Part shown: positions 1-7,776 of the stretch, piece after piece
How positions within the stretch are numbered: position 1 is the stretch's first letter
How the letters are laid out: each line of letters begins with the position of its first letter
DNA from: Actinomycetota bacterium
GTDB taxonomy: Bacteria > Actinomycetota > Actinomycetes > Nanopelagicales > Nanopelagicaceae
Assembly (NCBI GenBank): GCA_009706135.1
Contig: WLRX01000007.1
Span: forward strand, 1 to 16,300
Direction: 5' to 3'
Length of the DNA stretch: 16,300 nucleotides
Position numbers and translations under genes: made by a program
Notes under the pieces: generated by a model
What the model was told of the DNA's origin: nothing
Seen by the model: the letters and a program-made list of their open reading frames with translations, nothing else
Databases searched by the model: none

Positions 1-596
1 CGGCGAACTAAGAAACTTCGCAATTTCTGGGAGCGATCCAGAAACAAACCAGATGCCATAAATGGGGCACCCAATCCAATGCAATAACCCAGAGAAAGAA
101 TTGCACCACGCAGCGCACTAGATTCTTGAAACGCAAGTGTCTGTACGGCACCAAGAGCTGGTCCTATACATGGAGTCCAACCGACTCCAAATAAGAATCC
201 GAGTACTGGTGCACCAACTAATCCAAGAGTTGTTGGCATCTTTGCGCGATAAGTAGGAGCAAATGGAAATTTGCCAATAAATATCAAACCAAGTCCGATA
301 GTGAAGACTCCCAAAATAGATGTGATCAGTTTTTCGTTATCGGAAATGTACGCACCGAAGCCACCAAATAAGACACCGTATGAAATGAAGAGAACGCTAA
401 ATCCTGCAACGAAAAGAAATGAACCAAGAAGAACTCGACCACGGCTCTTTGAAAAACCGGCAGCATAAGAAATATAGCCAGGTACTAGTGGCAATACACA
501 TGGTGATAGAAAAGAAATCAAACCAGCGATGACGGCAATAGGAAATGCTGTAATTAAATAGCCATCCAATATCTGTTCTACAAAGAATTCCTTCAT
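1..596 (-). CDS. ccdA: Cytochrome c biogenesis protein CcdA (DsbD-like membrane thiol transporter), 3' end off the left edge
   Basis: An inner-membrane protein that carries reducing equivalents from cytoplasmic thioredoxin to extracytoplasmic thioredoxin-like proteins used in haem attachment to cytochrome c. The first 198 residues are visible. They are strongly hydrophobic, with PCVLPLVPGY around Cys33 and TPCIGPALGA around Cys143. These are the two conserved proline-flanked cysteines of the CcdA family, which is typically about 230-250 residues, so the C-terminal end is missing. The ATG (596-594) overlaps the TGA of the upstream TlpA-like gene as ATGA. A purine-rich AAGGTG (minus strand, 610-605) sits 8 nt before the start and supports it. 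It is the third gene of a minus-strand operon; in actinobacteria resB and ccsB usually follow, here beyond the window. No frameshift is seen. Identification is secure. Confidence 0.95.
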   Translation of the reverse strand, partial: MKEFFVEQILDGYLITAFPIAVIAGLISFLSPCVLPLVPGYISYAAGFSKSRGRVLLGSFLFVAGFSVLFISYGVLFGGFGAYISDNEKLITSILGVFTIGLGLIFIGKFPFAPTYRAKMPTTLGLVGAPVLGFLFGVGWTPCIGPALGAVQTLAFQESSALRGAILSLGYCIGLGAPFMASGLFLDRSQKLRSFLVR

Positions 597-1135
597 TCGC
601 CACTCACCTTCTCAATGAGTTCGCTAAGGGATGCAACTGTGACCTCACCTGAAATGCGCGCCGCCACATTGCCATTCTTATCTATAACAACAGTAGATGG
701 AATTGCATTAGCTGGTAATGACTTTCGAAAGCCAATCAAAACTGAATCATCAATAAGAGTTGGGTACGGCAATGCAAAGCGACGAACAAATGCTTCAGCG
801 GTTGCAGGGTTATCGCGGGTGAGAATTCCGATAAATGCTACGTCTGTGTATTTTTCAGATAAAGCTGCAAGTGTTGGTGCTTCCGCGCGACACGGCGCAC
901 ACCACGATGCCCACACATTAACAACAGCAACTTGGCCACCGCTAAATGTGTAATTCTTTCCAGAAAGTGTCATCCCTGAGAGTTGTGGCGCCGCAATTCG
1001 ATCTGATTTTTTGATGTAAGAAACGCTTCCGTTTCCAGAAACAAAACTCTCTTCGGCAATCGATGATCCGCCACCGCCACACGATGAAAGCACCAGGGCC
1101 ATGAGTGGCAAAAGTATTAAGTTTCTAATTTTCAT
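593..1135 (-). CDS. TlpA/ResA-like thioredoxin-fold lipoprotein
   Basis: A 180-residue extracytoplasmic thiol-disulfide reductase, likely keeping apocytochrome c haem-binding cysteines reduced with electrons supplied by CcdA. The N-terminus is a lipoprotein signal: a short basic start, a hydrophobic stretch and lipobox LSSC with Cys19 as the lipidation site, followed by a Gly/Ser-rich linker. The thioredoxin fold follows, with active site WCAPC (Trp78, Cys79, Cys82) and a cis-proline segment IPSTVVID (Pro146). Length and architecture fit the TlpA/ResA family. The ATG overlaps the preceding histidine phosphatase stop as ATGA, and the gene's own stop overlaps the ccdA start the same way, so all three are probably translationally coupled. 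In mycobacteria the corresponding position is Rv0526. Whether it is strictly ResA (cytochrome c) or a broader oxidoreductase cannot be settled from sequence. Confidence 0.93.
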   Translation of the reverse strand: MKIRNLILLPLMALVLSSCGGGGSSIAEESFVSGNGSVSYIKKSDRIAAPQLSGMTLSGKNYTFSGGQVAVVNVWASWCAPCRAEAPTLAALSEKYTDVAFIGILTRDNPATAEAFVRRFALPYPTLIDDSVLIGFRKSLPANAIPSTVVIDKNGNVAARISGEVTVASLSELIEKVSGE

Positions 1136-1755
1136 TTCTTTGGTGGCAAAAGATGAGCAGCGGGTTCGCTATAACTAGTGCCACTAATCATTGCGTCATC
1201 GTCAAAATGAATACTCGTGACACTTGCTAATGAGCATTCGCGTTTGCGTGGATCATGAAGAAGGCGACGACCTTCAATAGCACTGCGAAGAATCCAGATT
1301 GGCAATTGGTGAGAGACAACAATTGCGTCTTTACCTTTTGCCGCATCGCGTGCAGCAAATACTGCGGCCAGCATCCGATTTATCTGTACCTCGTATGGTT
1401 CGCCCCATGAAGGTTTCCATGGATTCCATAGGTGTTTCCACGCTGTTGGATGCTTTAAAACACCATCACCAATTCCAAAAGGTTTTCCTTCAAATACATT
1501 AGCCGCTTCAATTAATCGTTCATCGGTTGTAATTTTCATATTGTGCGCGGCTGCTATTGGTCCTGCTGTTTCTTGTGCACGTTGTAGGGGTGATACATGT
1601 AATGCACCTAGATCAATACTCTTTGACCAATCTCCCAACGTTGCTGCCATTTTGTGACCGCGCTCTGAAAGTGTCCAACCAGGTTGACGTCCATAAAGAA
1701 TCTTCTGCGGGTTGTGTACCTCGCCATGTCTGACCACATGTACCGTCGAACTCAT
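1132..1755 (-). CDS. Histidine phosphatase superfamily protein (phosphoglycerate mutase-like)
   Basis: A 207-residue cytoplasmic member of the histidine phosphatase (PGAM-like) superfamily. The catalytic RHGE motif is at residues 9-12, with His10 as the phospho-acceptor. A second phosphate-binding arginine lies in SPLQRAQET (Arg59), an acidic residue near Glu83 fits the general acid, and the second catalytic histidine is in VVSHQLP (His149). The core is therefore intact. The substrate is unknown; family members act on many phosphomonoesters and this one is unlikely to be the glycolytic mutase. It is the first visible gene of the operon leading to the TlpA-like protein and CcdA, an arrangement common in actinobacteria (Rv0525-Rv0527 in M. 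tuberculosis), so a link to haem or cytochrome maturation is inferred from context only. It has no Shine-Dalgarno, but a TATGCT hexamer lies 6 nt before the ATG. Confidence 0.9.
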   Translation of the reverse strand: MSSTVHVVRHGEVHNPQKILYGRQPGWTLSERGHKMAATLGDWSKSIDLGALHVSPLQRAQETAGPIAAAHNMKITTDERLIEAANVFEGKPFGIGDGVLKHPTAWKHLWNPWKPSWGEPYEVQINRMLAAVFAARDAAKGKDAIVVSHQLPIWILRSAIEGRRLLHDPRKRECSLASVTSIHFDDDAMISGTSYSEPAAHLLPPKK

Positions 1756-1761
1756 CTGCTA

Positions 1762-1767
1762 AGCATA
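1762..1767 (-). promoter_or_regulatory. -10-like element for the histidine phosphatase/TlpA/ccdA operon (leaderless)
   Basis: The minus strand reads TATGCT, then TAGCAG, then ATG. The six-base gap places the likely transcription start at or next to the start codon, as in actinobacterial leaderless mRNAs. No good -35 hexamer is visible. The prediction rests on spacing and on the same pattern at other starts in this window. Confidence 0.5.
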
Positions 1768-1793
1768 AAGCGTCATAAACCTTCTCTTCTCGC

Positions 1794-1799
1794 TAAGGT
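1794..1799 (+). promoter_or_regulatory. -10-like element for the HAD phosphatase gene (leaderless)
   Basis: TAAGGT is followed by six bases (TGTGAC) and the ATG at 1806. It matches the TANNNT form and spacing expected of a leaderless start. It faces the divergent -10 at 1762-1767 within a 50-bp intergenic gap. No convincing -35 and no Shine-Dalgarno are present. Confidence 0.45.
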
Positions 1800-1805
1800 T
1801 GTGAC

Positions 1806-2573
1806 ATGGCGCTCACAACCAACCGAGTTGCCTTTTTCGATGTAGATAACACGCTTATTCGCGGTTCTACGCTCTTCTTCCTCGGAAAAGGAATGTACAA
1901 ACGTGGGTACTTCACAAAGACGGATCTTTCGCGTTTCGCATTTGCCAATTTACGTTTTCGTTTAACGGGCAAAGAAAAACAAGATGAAATCAAACGCTTT
2001 CAAGATGCAGCTACGCAATTTATTGGTGGCCACGATGTTGCAGAGATTCAAACAATCGCTCAGCAAATTTATGATGAGTTTGTTTCTCCTGCGTGCTGGC
2101 AAGGAACAATTAATATTGCACAAAGACACTTAAATGCCGGAGAAGAAGTGTGGCTTGTAACTGCAGCCCCGGAAGATATGGCAATTTTGATTGCAAAAAA
2201 TTTGGGTTTTACCGGTGCACTTGGAAGTAAAGCCGAAGTTCGCGATGGAAAATACACCGGCCAAATGTTGGGCAAGTTATTGCACGGAAAAGAAAAAGCC
2301 ATTGCAATCTCAACCCTTTCTCAAGAAAAAGGATTTGAACTCTCCGAGTGCTACGCATATTCCGATAGTCATAATGACTTTCCCTTGCTCGAAGCCGTCG
2401 GACACCCATCAGCAATTAATCCTGATGCAATTCTCAGTTTGCGCGCACTTGCAGAAGGATGGCCAATTCACGATTTTCGTCGTGCGCGATTCATCATCAA
2501 AATAATTGGTCCAACAGTTTCAAGACTTGCTGCTGCCGGAATCTGGTTGGCACCTCGCAGGCGTTCACGTTAA
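1806..2573 (+). CDS. HAD-IB family hydrolase, SerB-like phosphatase
   Basis: A 255-residue HAD-superfamily phosphatase of the IB (SerB-like) subgroup. Motif I is FFDVDNTL, with nucleophile Asp12 and general acid Asp14. Motif II is the LVTA threonine at residue 119. A motif III lysine lies around 162-164 (HGKEKA), and motif IV is YSDSHNDFPLLEAVG with metal-binding Asp187 and Asp191. The cap between motifs I and II is helical, as in phosphoserine phosphatase relatives. The C-terminus (about 226-255) has a hydrophobic stretch and ends in a basic cluster (RRRSR), so weak membrane association is possible. Mycobacterial SerB1 (Rv0505c) is of this type and its true substrate is uncertain, so phosphoserine should not be assumed here. 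The gene stands alone: 50 bp from the divergent operon and 45 bp before the next gene, which has its own promoter-like site. Confidence 0.88.
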   Translation: MALTTNRVAFFDVDNTLIRGSTLFFLGKGMYKRGYFTKTDLSRFAFANLRFRLTGKEKQDEIKRFQDAATQFIGGHDVAEIQTIAQQIYDEFVSPACWQGTINIAQRHLNAGEEVWLVTAAPEDMAILIAKNLGFTGALGSKAEVRDGKYTGQMLGKLLHGKEKAIAISTLSQEKGFELSECYAYSDSHNDFPLLEAVGHPSAINPDAILSLRALAEGWPIHDFRRARFIIKIIGPTVSRLAAAGIWLAPRRRSR

Positions 2574-2603
2574 CTCGATTTCACGGCAGGAACTAAACCC
2601 CTG

Positions 2604-2609
2604 TAATGT
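2604..2609 (+). promoter_or_regulatory. -10-like element for the helicase-associated protein/M20/XPB operon
   Basis: TAATGT precedes the ATG at 2619 by nine bases. A partial -35 candidate, TTCACG at 2580-2585 (4 of 6 matches to TTGACA), is 18 bases upstream. A second in-frame ATG two codons later (2625) is an alternative start. Together these make the best sigma70-type promoter candidate in the window, but it is still only a pattern match. Confidence 0.45.
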
Positions 2610-2618
2610 AGGCAAGTT

Positions 2619-4814
2619 ATGCAAATGCGTTCATTTACCGATTATCTACGTTCCGTAGATGATGACGCCCTTTTGGAGCTCTTCACATACAGGGCCGATC
2701 TCATTTCTCCAGTTCCATCAGATATAGCATCTCTTGCAGTTCGTGCGTGCAGTGCACCAAGTCTTGCTCGTGCAATTGATGCACTTAATCAGTGGCACTT
2801 TCAAGTTCTCGAAGCATGCGCAGTTATTAACGAACCGTTTAGTGAAAAACAAATAATTGCAGTAACTGAAAAGGCTGCCGCTGAAGTATTGCCTAAACTA
2901 ATTGCGCGTGGACTTATTTATCCATCTGATGATGGCATGAGATTGCCAAACTCTGTGCGCGAAGTATTAGGTAGTGAAATAGCTGGCCTTGGCCCGGCGT
3001 CGATGGCAAAGTTAACTTTGAAAAAATTAGATGAAGCTCCAGATTCTGCAAAAAAAGTACTCGAAAGACTTATTTGGGGACCTCCTCGCGGAAGTGTTGG
3101 AGATATTAAAAATCCTGGTCCTGGTGTCACATGGTTGCTTGAAGAAAACTTTATGGTCCCACTTGATCAACGCACGGTAATTATTCCGCGCGAAGTTGGT
3201 ATTTATTTGCGTGGCGGAAAAGTTCACAAAGAGCGTGAAATGACACCACCTGAAATTAAGGGCACTAAACGAGAGATGCGAAATGTTCAACTCGCTGCGA
3301 TTGCTAACGTCGCGACAGTCCTGCGTTGGGTTGATGAAATTCTCGAGTACTGGGCGCAAGAACCAGCAGATGCATTGCGAGCTGGTGGTCTTGGTGTTCG
3401 TGACTTAAAAATTATTGCAACGCATATGGGTATTGATGAGAACTGTGCTGCATTCGTTGCAGAACTTGTTTATCTGGCAGGACTTGTCACTATTGATGCT
3501 GATGACAAAATTTTGCCAACAAATAATTTCGATATCTGGCTCACACAAAGTGCATCAACTAGATGGCAAGCGATTGCAGCGCCGTGGTTGATTACATCTC
3601 GAGTAAGTGGATTAGTTGGTCGCGCTGAATCCAAGAACACGGCGGCACTCGGTCCAGAATTAGATCGAGTCAATGCAGCAAGTACTCGCGCGTTAGTTTT
3701 AGAACTCTTAGCAGAAAATAAAGAAGTTGCGCCAGAGTTAGAAAGCTTTACCAAGCGCGTTAAGTGGTGTGCACCTTCAAAGAGAAATCCAGGTTTGCAA
3801 GAAGAAATGGTGCAGTGGACTCTTCGCGAAGCAGAGTGGCTTGGAATTACAGGACAAGGTGTTATTTCTAGTTATGGACAAGAGTTTTTAGCGGGTGCCG
3901 ATCTAGACATAATCAATACAGATCTTCCACAACCGGTTGATCACATCCTTATTCAAAGCGATAACACAGCAATTGCTCCTGGACCACTTGTTCATGATGT
4001 TGCTGCAGTCCTTGCAATCATTGGCGATATCGAAAGTCGCGGCGGTGCAACTGTGTACAGGTTTACTGACACAACAATACGTCGTGGACTGGATCACGGT
4101 AAAACGGGCGATGAAATTATCGCTTTCTTGCGCAAGACTTCTAAGACTCCAATTCCACAACCACTTGAATATTTAATTTCAGATGTTGCCAAGAAGCATG
4201 GTCGCCTAAGAGTTGGAAATACTTCATCATTTGTCCGCTGTGAAGATCCTGCACTTATCACCCAAATAATTAGCGATAAGCGTTTAGATATTTTATCTCT
4301 TCGCAGAATCGCACCCGAAGTAATGATTTGTGACATGGATGCCCATGATGTTATGAATGTGTTGCGTAACGCTGGATATCTTCCTGCTGCAGAGTCAACT
4401 AATGGAATGTTGCTCACGGGGCCACGGTCTTCGAGAGCGCAATCCAAGCCACGTCCTCCTCGCATAATTGGTGAATTAGAAGTTCCAACAGATGCTGCGC
4501 TCACAGCAGCAATACGCATAATTCGTGTTGGCGAAAAATCTAGTCACAAACAGAGCACGCTTCGCAATATTGCAAGTAATGCACTCGGTGCATTGCCGCG
4601 CACAACTGCAAATGAAACTCTTGATATTTTGCTCAAGTACATTCAAGAGCAACGTTCTCTCTCTATTGGATATGCAGATAACAATGGTGCGGTTTCACAT
4701 CGCATAATTGATCCGATTAAAATCTCTGCCGGTTCGCTGATTGCTCGCGATCACGGCACCGGCGAGATGCAGACATTTAGAATTCCTCGTATTACGGGGG
4801 TTGCACCGCTATGA
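2619..4814 (+). CDS. Helicase-associated protein with XPB-N-terminal-like domain and C-terminal WYL-like segment
   Basis: A 731-residue protein of the actinobacterial family found beside XPB (Rv0862c-like by memory). It has no Walker A, DEAD box or other helicase motor motifs. The N-terminal 400 residues are mainly helical, including a winged-helix-like region around 50-110, and carry no motif I can name. Residues about 443-590 resemble the N-terminal domain of the XPB encoded two genes downstream: both have a QSDxT start, a central YRxT, and GRLR before an extended strand (the helicase C-terminal-like family, probably Pfam Helicase_C_3). Residues about 675-731 look WYL-like: SIGYAD, a conserved DPI, then TFRIPRI near the end. 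WYL domains often sense ligands or nucleic acid, so a regulatory or DNA-engaging partner of XPB is plausible but inferred. Its stop overlaps the M20 gene start as ATGA. Confidence 0.8.
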   Translation: MQMRSFTDYLRSVDDDALLELFTYRADLISPVPSDIASLAVRACSAPSLARAIDALNQWHFQVLEACAVINEPFSEKQIIAVTEKAAAEVLPKLIARGLIYPSDDGMRLPNSVREVLGSEIAGLGPASMAKLTLKKLDEAPDSAKKVLERLIWGPPRGSVGDIKNPGPGVTWLLEENFMVPLDQRTVIIPREVGIYLRGGKVHKEREMTPPEIKGTKREMRNVQLAAIANVATVLRWVDEILEYWAQEPADALRAGGLGVRDLKIIATHMGIDENCAAFVAELVYLAGLVTIDADDKILPTNNFDIWLTQSASTRWQAIAAPWLITSRVSGLVGRAESKNTAALGPELDRVNAASTRALVLELLAENKEVAPELESFTKRVKWCAPSKRNPGLQEEMVQWTLREAEWLGITGQGVISSYGQEFLAGADLDIINTDLPQPVDHILIQSDNTAIAPGPLVHDVAAVLAIIGDIESRGGATVYRFTDTTIRRGLDHGKTGDEIIAFLRKTSKTPIPQPLEYLISDVAKKHGRLRVGNTSSFVRCEDPALITQIISDKRLDILSLRRIAPEVMICDMDAHDVMNVLRNAGYLPAAESTNGMLLTGPRSSRAQSKPRPPRIIGELEVPTDAALTAAIRIIRVGEKSSHKQSTLRNIASNALGALPRTTANETLDILLKYIQEQRSLSIGYADNNGAVSHRIIDPIKISAGSLIARDHGTGEMQTFRIPRITGVAPL

Positions 4815-5914
4815 CAAGCGAGAAGCAAGCCGAATACGGCAGACTTAACCCTATGTTGGCAGCCCTTGAAGCTTTGGTGAAATGTGAATCTCCTACTGAA
4901 GATCTCAGTGCGTGCAACGATGTTGTTCATTTAGCAAGTGATATTGCAACTCGTGTACTTGGAACTCCGGCAGAGATTCGCCAAATAGAAGGACGTCCAG
5001 TTTTTTGGTGGGGCGCTTCGCAACCTGATGTTGTTTTACTTGCCCACCTAGACACGGTCTGGCCTATTGGTTCCTTTACTCCCGTGTGGCAAATAGATGG
5101 CGATGTACTTCGCGGCCCCGGAACATATGACATGAAAGCTGGATTTGTTCAGGCTCTCTTTGCTCTCAAAGGAATTAGCGGCTCAGTTGCACTTATTGGC
5201 ACAACTGATGAAGAGACCGGAAGCCATGCATCTCGCAAGTTAATTCAAGATGTTTCATCAAAGGCAAAGGCTGTCTTAGTGCTTGAAGCAGCGATTGATG
5301 GAAAAGTTAAAACCGGTCGTAAGGGCACAGCGATGTATCAAGTACATGTGCATGGCCGGGCAGCACATGCTGGACTCGAACCAGAAAAAGGAATTAACGC
5401 AACAGTCGAAATTGCACACATTATTTCTTCGCTTGCTGCCTTAGAAAATAAAGAGAAGCAAACAACCGTGGTTCCAACACTTGTAAAAGCAGGAAACTCA
5501 ACTAATACAGTTCCTGATTACGCAGTTCTAGATATTGATGCACGATCATTTTCAACTGATGAAATCAATCGCGTTGACGCCGCAATTCGTGCACTAAAAC
5601 CACAACATGCAGAAGCGCGCATAGAAGTTACTGGTGGATTAAATCGTCCACCACTTGAGACAACTTCAACTATGGAACTCTATGAAAGAGCAGAAAAAGT
5701 TGCTGCTCGTATAGGAATGCCTCCGCTTGGTCATGCATCTGTCGGCGGTGCTAGCGATGGAAACTTTGCAGCCGCTGCTGGTGCCAAAGTTCTAGATGGT
5801 CTTGGCGCTGTTGGCTCTGGCGCCCATGCCACAACTGAATGGATAAGCATTAAAGCTCTTGAAGAGCGCAGCACTTTCTTACATGAATTTGTGAAGGACC
5901 TACTCAATGACTGA
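4811..5914 (+). CDS. M20 family zinc metallopeptidase (carboxypeptidase G2-like)
   Basis: A 367-residue M20/M28-clan metallopeptidase most like carboxypeptidase G2 (glutamate carboxypeptidase) and acetylornithine deacetylase relatives. All expected metal and catalytic residues are present: AHLDTV (His79, Asp81 as the base-activating Asp), bridging Asp107 in GTYDMKAG, catalytic Glu134 and ligand Glu135 in TDEETGS, Glu159 in VLEA, and His339 in GSGAHATTEW. The dimerisation-domain motif GRAAHAGLEPEKGINA is at about 182-197. No signal peptide is visible, so it is likely cytoplasmic, cleaving a C-terminal glutamate-like or acyl-amino substrate; the exact substrate is unknown. A GGGGG run 10 nt upstream may act as a weak ribosome site. 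It sits between two XPB-related genes by overlaps of 4 and 8 bp, an odd partner for a DNA-repair pair. Confidence 0.9.
   Translation: MTSEKQAEYGRLNPMLAALEALVKCESPTEDLSACNDVVHLASDIATRVLGTPAEIRQIEGRPVFWWGASQPDVVLLAHLDTVWPIGSFTPVWQIDGDVLRGPGTYDMKAGFVQALFALKGISGSVALIGTTDEETGSHASRKLIQDVSSKAKAVLVLEAAIDGKVKTGRKGTAMYQVHVHGRAAHAGLEPEKGINATVEIAHIISSLAALENKEKQTTVVPTLVKAGNSTNTVPDYAVLDIDARSFSTDEINRVDAAIRALKPQHAEARIEVTGGLNRPPLETTSTMELYERAEKVAARIGMPPLGHASVGGASDGNFAAAAGAKVLDGLGAVGSGAHATTEWISIKALEERSTFLHEFVKDLLND
5893..5898 (+). promoter_or_regulatory. Shine-Dalgarno for the XPB helicase start
   Basis: GAAGGA lies 8 nt before the ATG at 5907, inside the end of the M20 gene. It decides the start and shows that this internal gene uses a leader-type ribosome site, unlike the operon's first gene. 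Confidence 0.6.
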
Positions 5915-7556
5915 TGGGCCATTAATCGTTCAGAGCGATAAAACATTGCTTTTAGATATTGATCATTCGATGTCGACTGAATGTCGCCGTGCAATTGCTC
6001 CCTTTGCAGAATTAGAACGTTCCCCTGAGCACATTCACACATATCGATTAACAAATCTTGGGCTTTGGAATGCACGCGCTGCTGGACACGATGCTGAAAT
6101 GGTTATCGACACACTGATTAAATATTCGCGCTATGCCGTTCCGCATTCAATTCTTGTTGACGTGGCAGAAACAATGTCACGCTATGGTCGCTTGCGACTT
6201 GAAGCAGATCCAATTCATGGACTGATTCTAATTACAACCGATACGGCAGTCCTTGAAGAAGTTATTCGTGCAAAAAAGATTGCACCGTTATTGGGTGTGC
6301 GAATCGATAATGAAACAATTGCTGTGCACCCAAGTCAACGTGGCCAGATCAAACAATCACTTCTTCGACTCGGCTGGCCTGCAGAGGATTTTGCAGGTTA
6401 CGTTGATGGGCAAGCACATGAAATTGCTCTCAAGCAAGATGATTGGAAAATTCGCCCATACCAAGAGTTAGCCGCAGAAGGTTTCTGGCACGGCGGCTCT
6501 GGTGTGGTCGTACTTCCGTGCGGTGCTGGAAAAACAATTGTTGGCGCTGCAGCTATGGCGCACGCAAAGGCAACAACTCTTATTTTGGTCACAAACACAA
6601 TTGCTGCACGCCAATGGCGTGAAGAGTTACTCAAGCGCACAACTCTTAATGAAGATGAAATTGGCGAATACTCTGGTGCGAAGAAGGAGATTCGTCCCGT
6701 AACAATTGCGACATATCAAGTCATGACGAAGAAAAAAGATGGCGTGTACGCACACCTAGATCTCTTTGACACTCATGACTGGGGATTAATTATTTACGAT
6801 GAAGTGCACCTGTTACCCGCACCAATTTTTCGTTTCACAGCCGACATCCAATCTCGTCGTCGTTTAGGACTAACAGCAACTCTTGTTCGCGAAGATGGAA
6901 TGGAAGGTGAAGTTTTTTCACTTATCGGTCCAAAAAGATTTGACGTTCCATGGAAAGAGATTGAATCTCAGGGATATATCGCTCCTGCACAATGCGTAGA
7001 AGTGCGAGTAAATCTGAGTGAAACTGAGCGGATTTCATATGCGACGGCTGAACCAGAAGAACGGTATCGATTCTGCGCAACAACGCGTACAAAGCGAAAT
7101 GTTGTTGAATCACTAGTTGCACATCATGCGGGAGAGCAAATCTTGGTTATTGGCCAATACATCGATCAGCTCGATGAGTTATCTGAAGTACTTGGGGTTC
7201 CACTCATTAAGGGTGAGACTCCGATAAAAGAACGTGAGATTTTGTTCAATAAATTTAGAAGTGGCGAATTAACCTGCTTAGTAGTTTCTAAAGTAGCCAA
7301 CTTTTCTATTGATTTACCAGATGCGACTATTGCAATCCAGGTTTCGGGTGCATTTGGTTCACGCCAAGAAGAAGCACAACGTCTGGGTCGGATTTTGAGA
7401 CCAAAATCTGATGGTCGAAGTGCAACTTTTTATTCAGTAGTCTCTCGCGACACTATTGATCAAGACTTTGCTCAGAACCGTCAGCGATTCTTAGCCGAGC
7501 AAGGTTATGCATACAAAATCATTGACGCTGACGATGTGTTTCAAGGCAAGCTCTAA
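5907..7556 (+). CDS. DNA repair helicase XPB (superfamily 2, 3'-5')
   Basis: A 549-residue superfamily 2 DNA helicase of the bacterial XPB (ERCC3-like) type, the usual length. Residues about 6-160 form the N-terminal damage-recognition/helicase-C-like domain. The motor follows: Walker A LPCGAGKT (203-210), DEVH box (298-301), motif III LTAT (322-325), the XPB-specific RED motif (Arg328-Glu329-Asp330), motif V region SKVANFSIDLPDA (461-473) and motif VI QRLGRILRPK (491-500). It should unwind or remodel DNA using ATP. A role in nucleotide excision repair is known for eukaryotic XPB; in bacteria the role is less certain. It is the last gene of the operon with the WYL-tailed partner and M20 peptidase, with its ATG overlapping the M20 stop by 8 bp. 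The 3' end overlaps the convergent glutaredoxin gene by 38 bp. Mycobacterial counterpart: Rv0861c. Confidence 0.95.
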   Translation: MTDGPLIVQSDKTLLLDIDHSMSTECRRAIAPFAELERSPEHIHTYRLTNLGLWNARAAGHDAEMVIDTLIKYSRYAVPHSILVDVAETMSRYGRLRLEADPIHGLILITTDTAVLEEVIRAKKIAPLLGVRIDNETIAVHPSQRGQIKQSLLRLGWPAEDFAGYVDGQAHEIALKQDDWKIRPYQELAAEGFWHGGSGVVVLPCGAGKTIVGAAAMAHAKATTLILVTNTIAARQWREELLKRTTLNEDEIGEYSGAKKEIRPVTIATYQVMTKKKDGVYAHLDLFDTHDWGLIIYDEVHLLPAPIFRFTADIQSRRRLGLTATLVREDGMEGEVFSLIGPKRFDVPWKEIESQGYIAPAQCVEVRVNLSETERISYATAEPEERYRFCATTRTKRNVVESLVAHHAGEQILVIGQYIDQLDELSEVLGVPLIKGETPIKEREILFNKFRSGELTCLVVSKVANFSIDLPDATIAIQVSGAFGSRQEEAQRLGRILRPKSDGRSATFYSVVSRDTIDQDFAQNRQRFLAEQGYAYKIIDADDVFQGKL

Positions 7557-7776
7557 AACGTATCGGATCCACGCGCCAAAAATCGTGGTGCTCACCATCT
7601 ATATGAGTTACCGGAACTTGTTCGCCGTATAATTTTTCAAGTTCAGAATTGCCATCAATATAGGTAATTTCAATTGAATAATTTAATTCGTTCTTCATAG
7701 ATTCAAGTATTTCAACTGCAACATCGCAGAGATGACAGCCGTGCCTAGAAAATACAGTTATCAAAGTCTGAGACAA
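7519..7776 (-). CDS. Glutaredoxin-like thiol-disulfide protein
   Basis: An 85-residue small thioredoxin-fold protein of the actinobacterial glutaredoxin/DUF836 type. The redox motif is CHLC (Cys14, Cys17) after the first strand (TVFSRHG). A QVPVTHIDGE segment near 53-62 supplies the cis-proline strand, and a short C-terminal helix closes the fold. It likely acts as a cytoplasmic thiol carrier; its partner is unknown. Translation appears to begin at TTG (7776-7774), immediately after the upstream gene's TAG, so the two are coupled stop-to-start. GGAAAAAA just upstream may assist initiation. Its last 38 bp are antisense to the XPB 3' end. A mycobacterial relative, Rv0508, lies beside hemA; no hemA or rex is visible here. 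The residues fit well, but the TTG start is less certain than the fold. Confidence 0.85.
   Translation of the reverse strand: MSQTLITVFSRHGCHLCDVAVEILESMKNELNYSIEITYIDGNSELEKLYGEQVPVTHIDGEHHDFWRVDPIRFRACLETHRQRQ

Noticed and set aside
615..953. Open frame of 112 codons on the plus strand opposite the TlpA-like gene
   Set aside because: Shadow of a gene with a clear lipobox and WCAPC motif; no start signal.
4094..4519. Open frame of 141 codons on the minus strand inside the helicase-associated gene
   Set aside because: No ribosome site, no promoter-like hexamer, and odd residue composition. It lies inside a well-supported gene.
7571..7592. Possible hairpin CCACG/CGTGG after the XPB stop
   Set aside because: Only five base pairs with a ten-base loop, no T-run, and inside the glutaredoxin gene. 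Not a convincing terminator.
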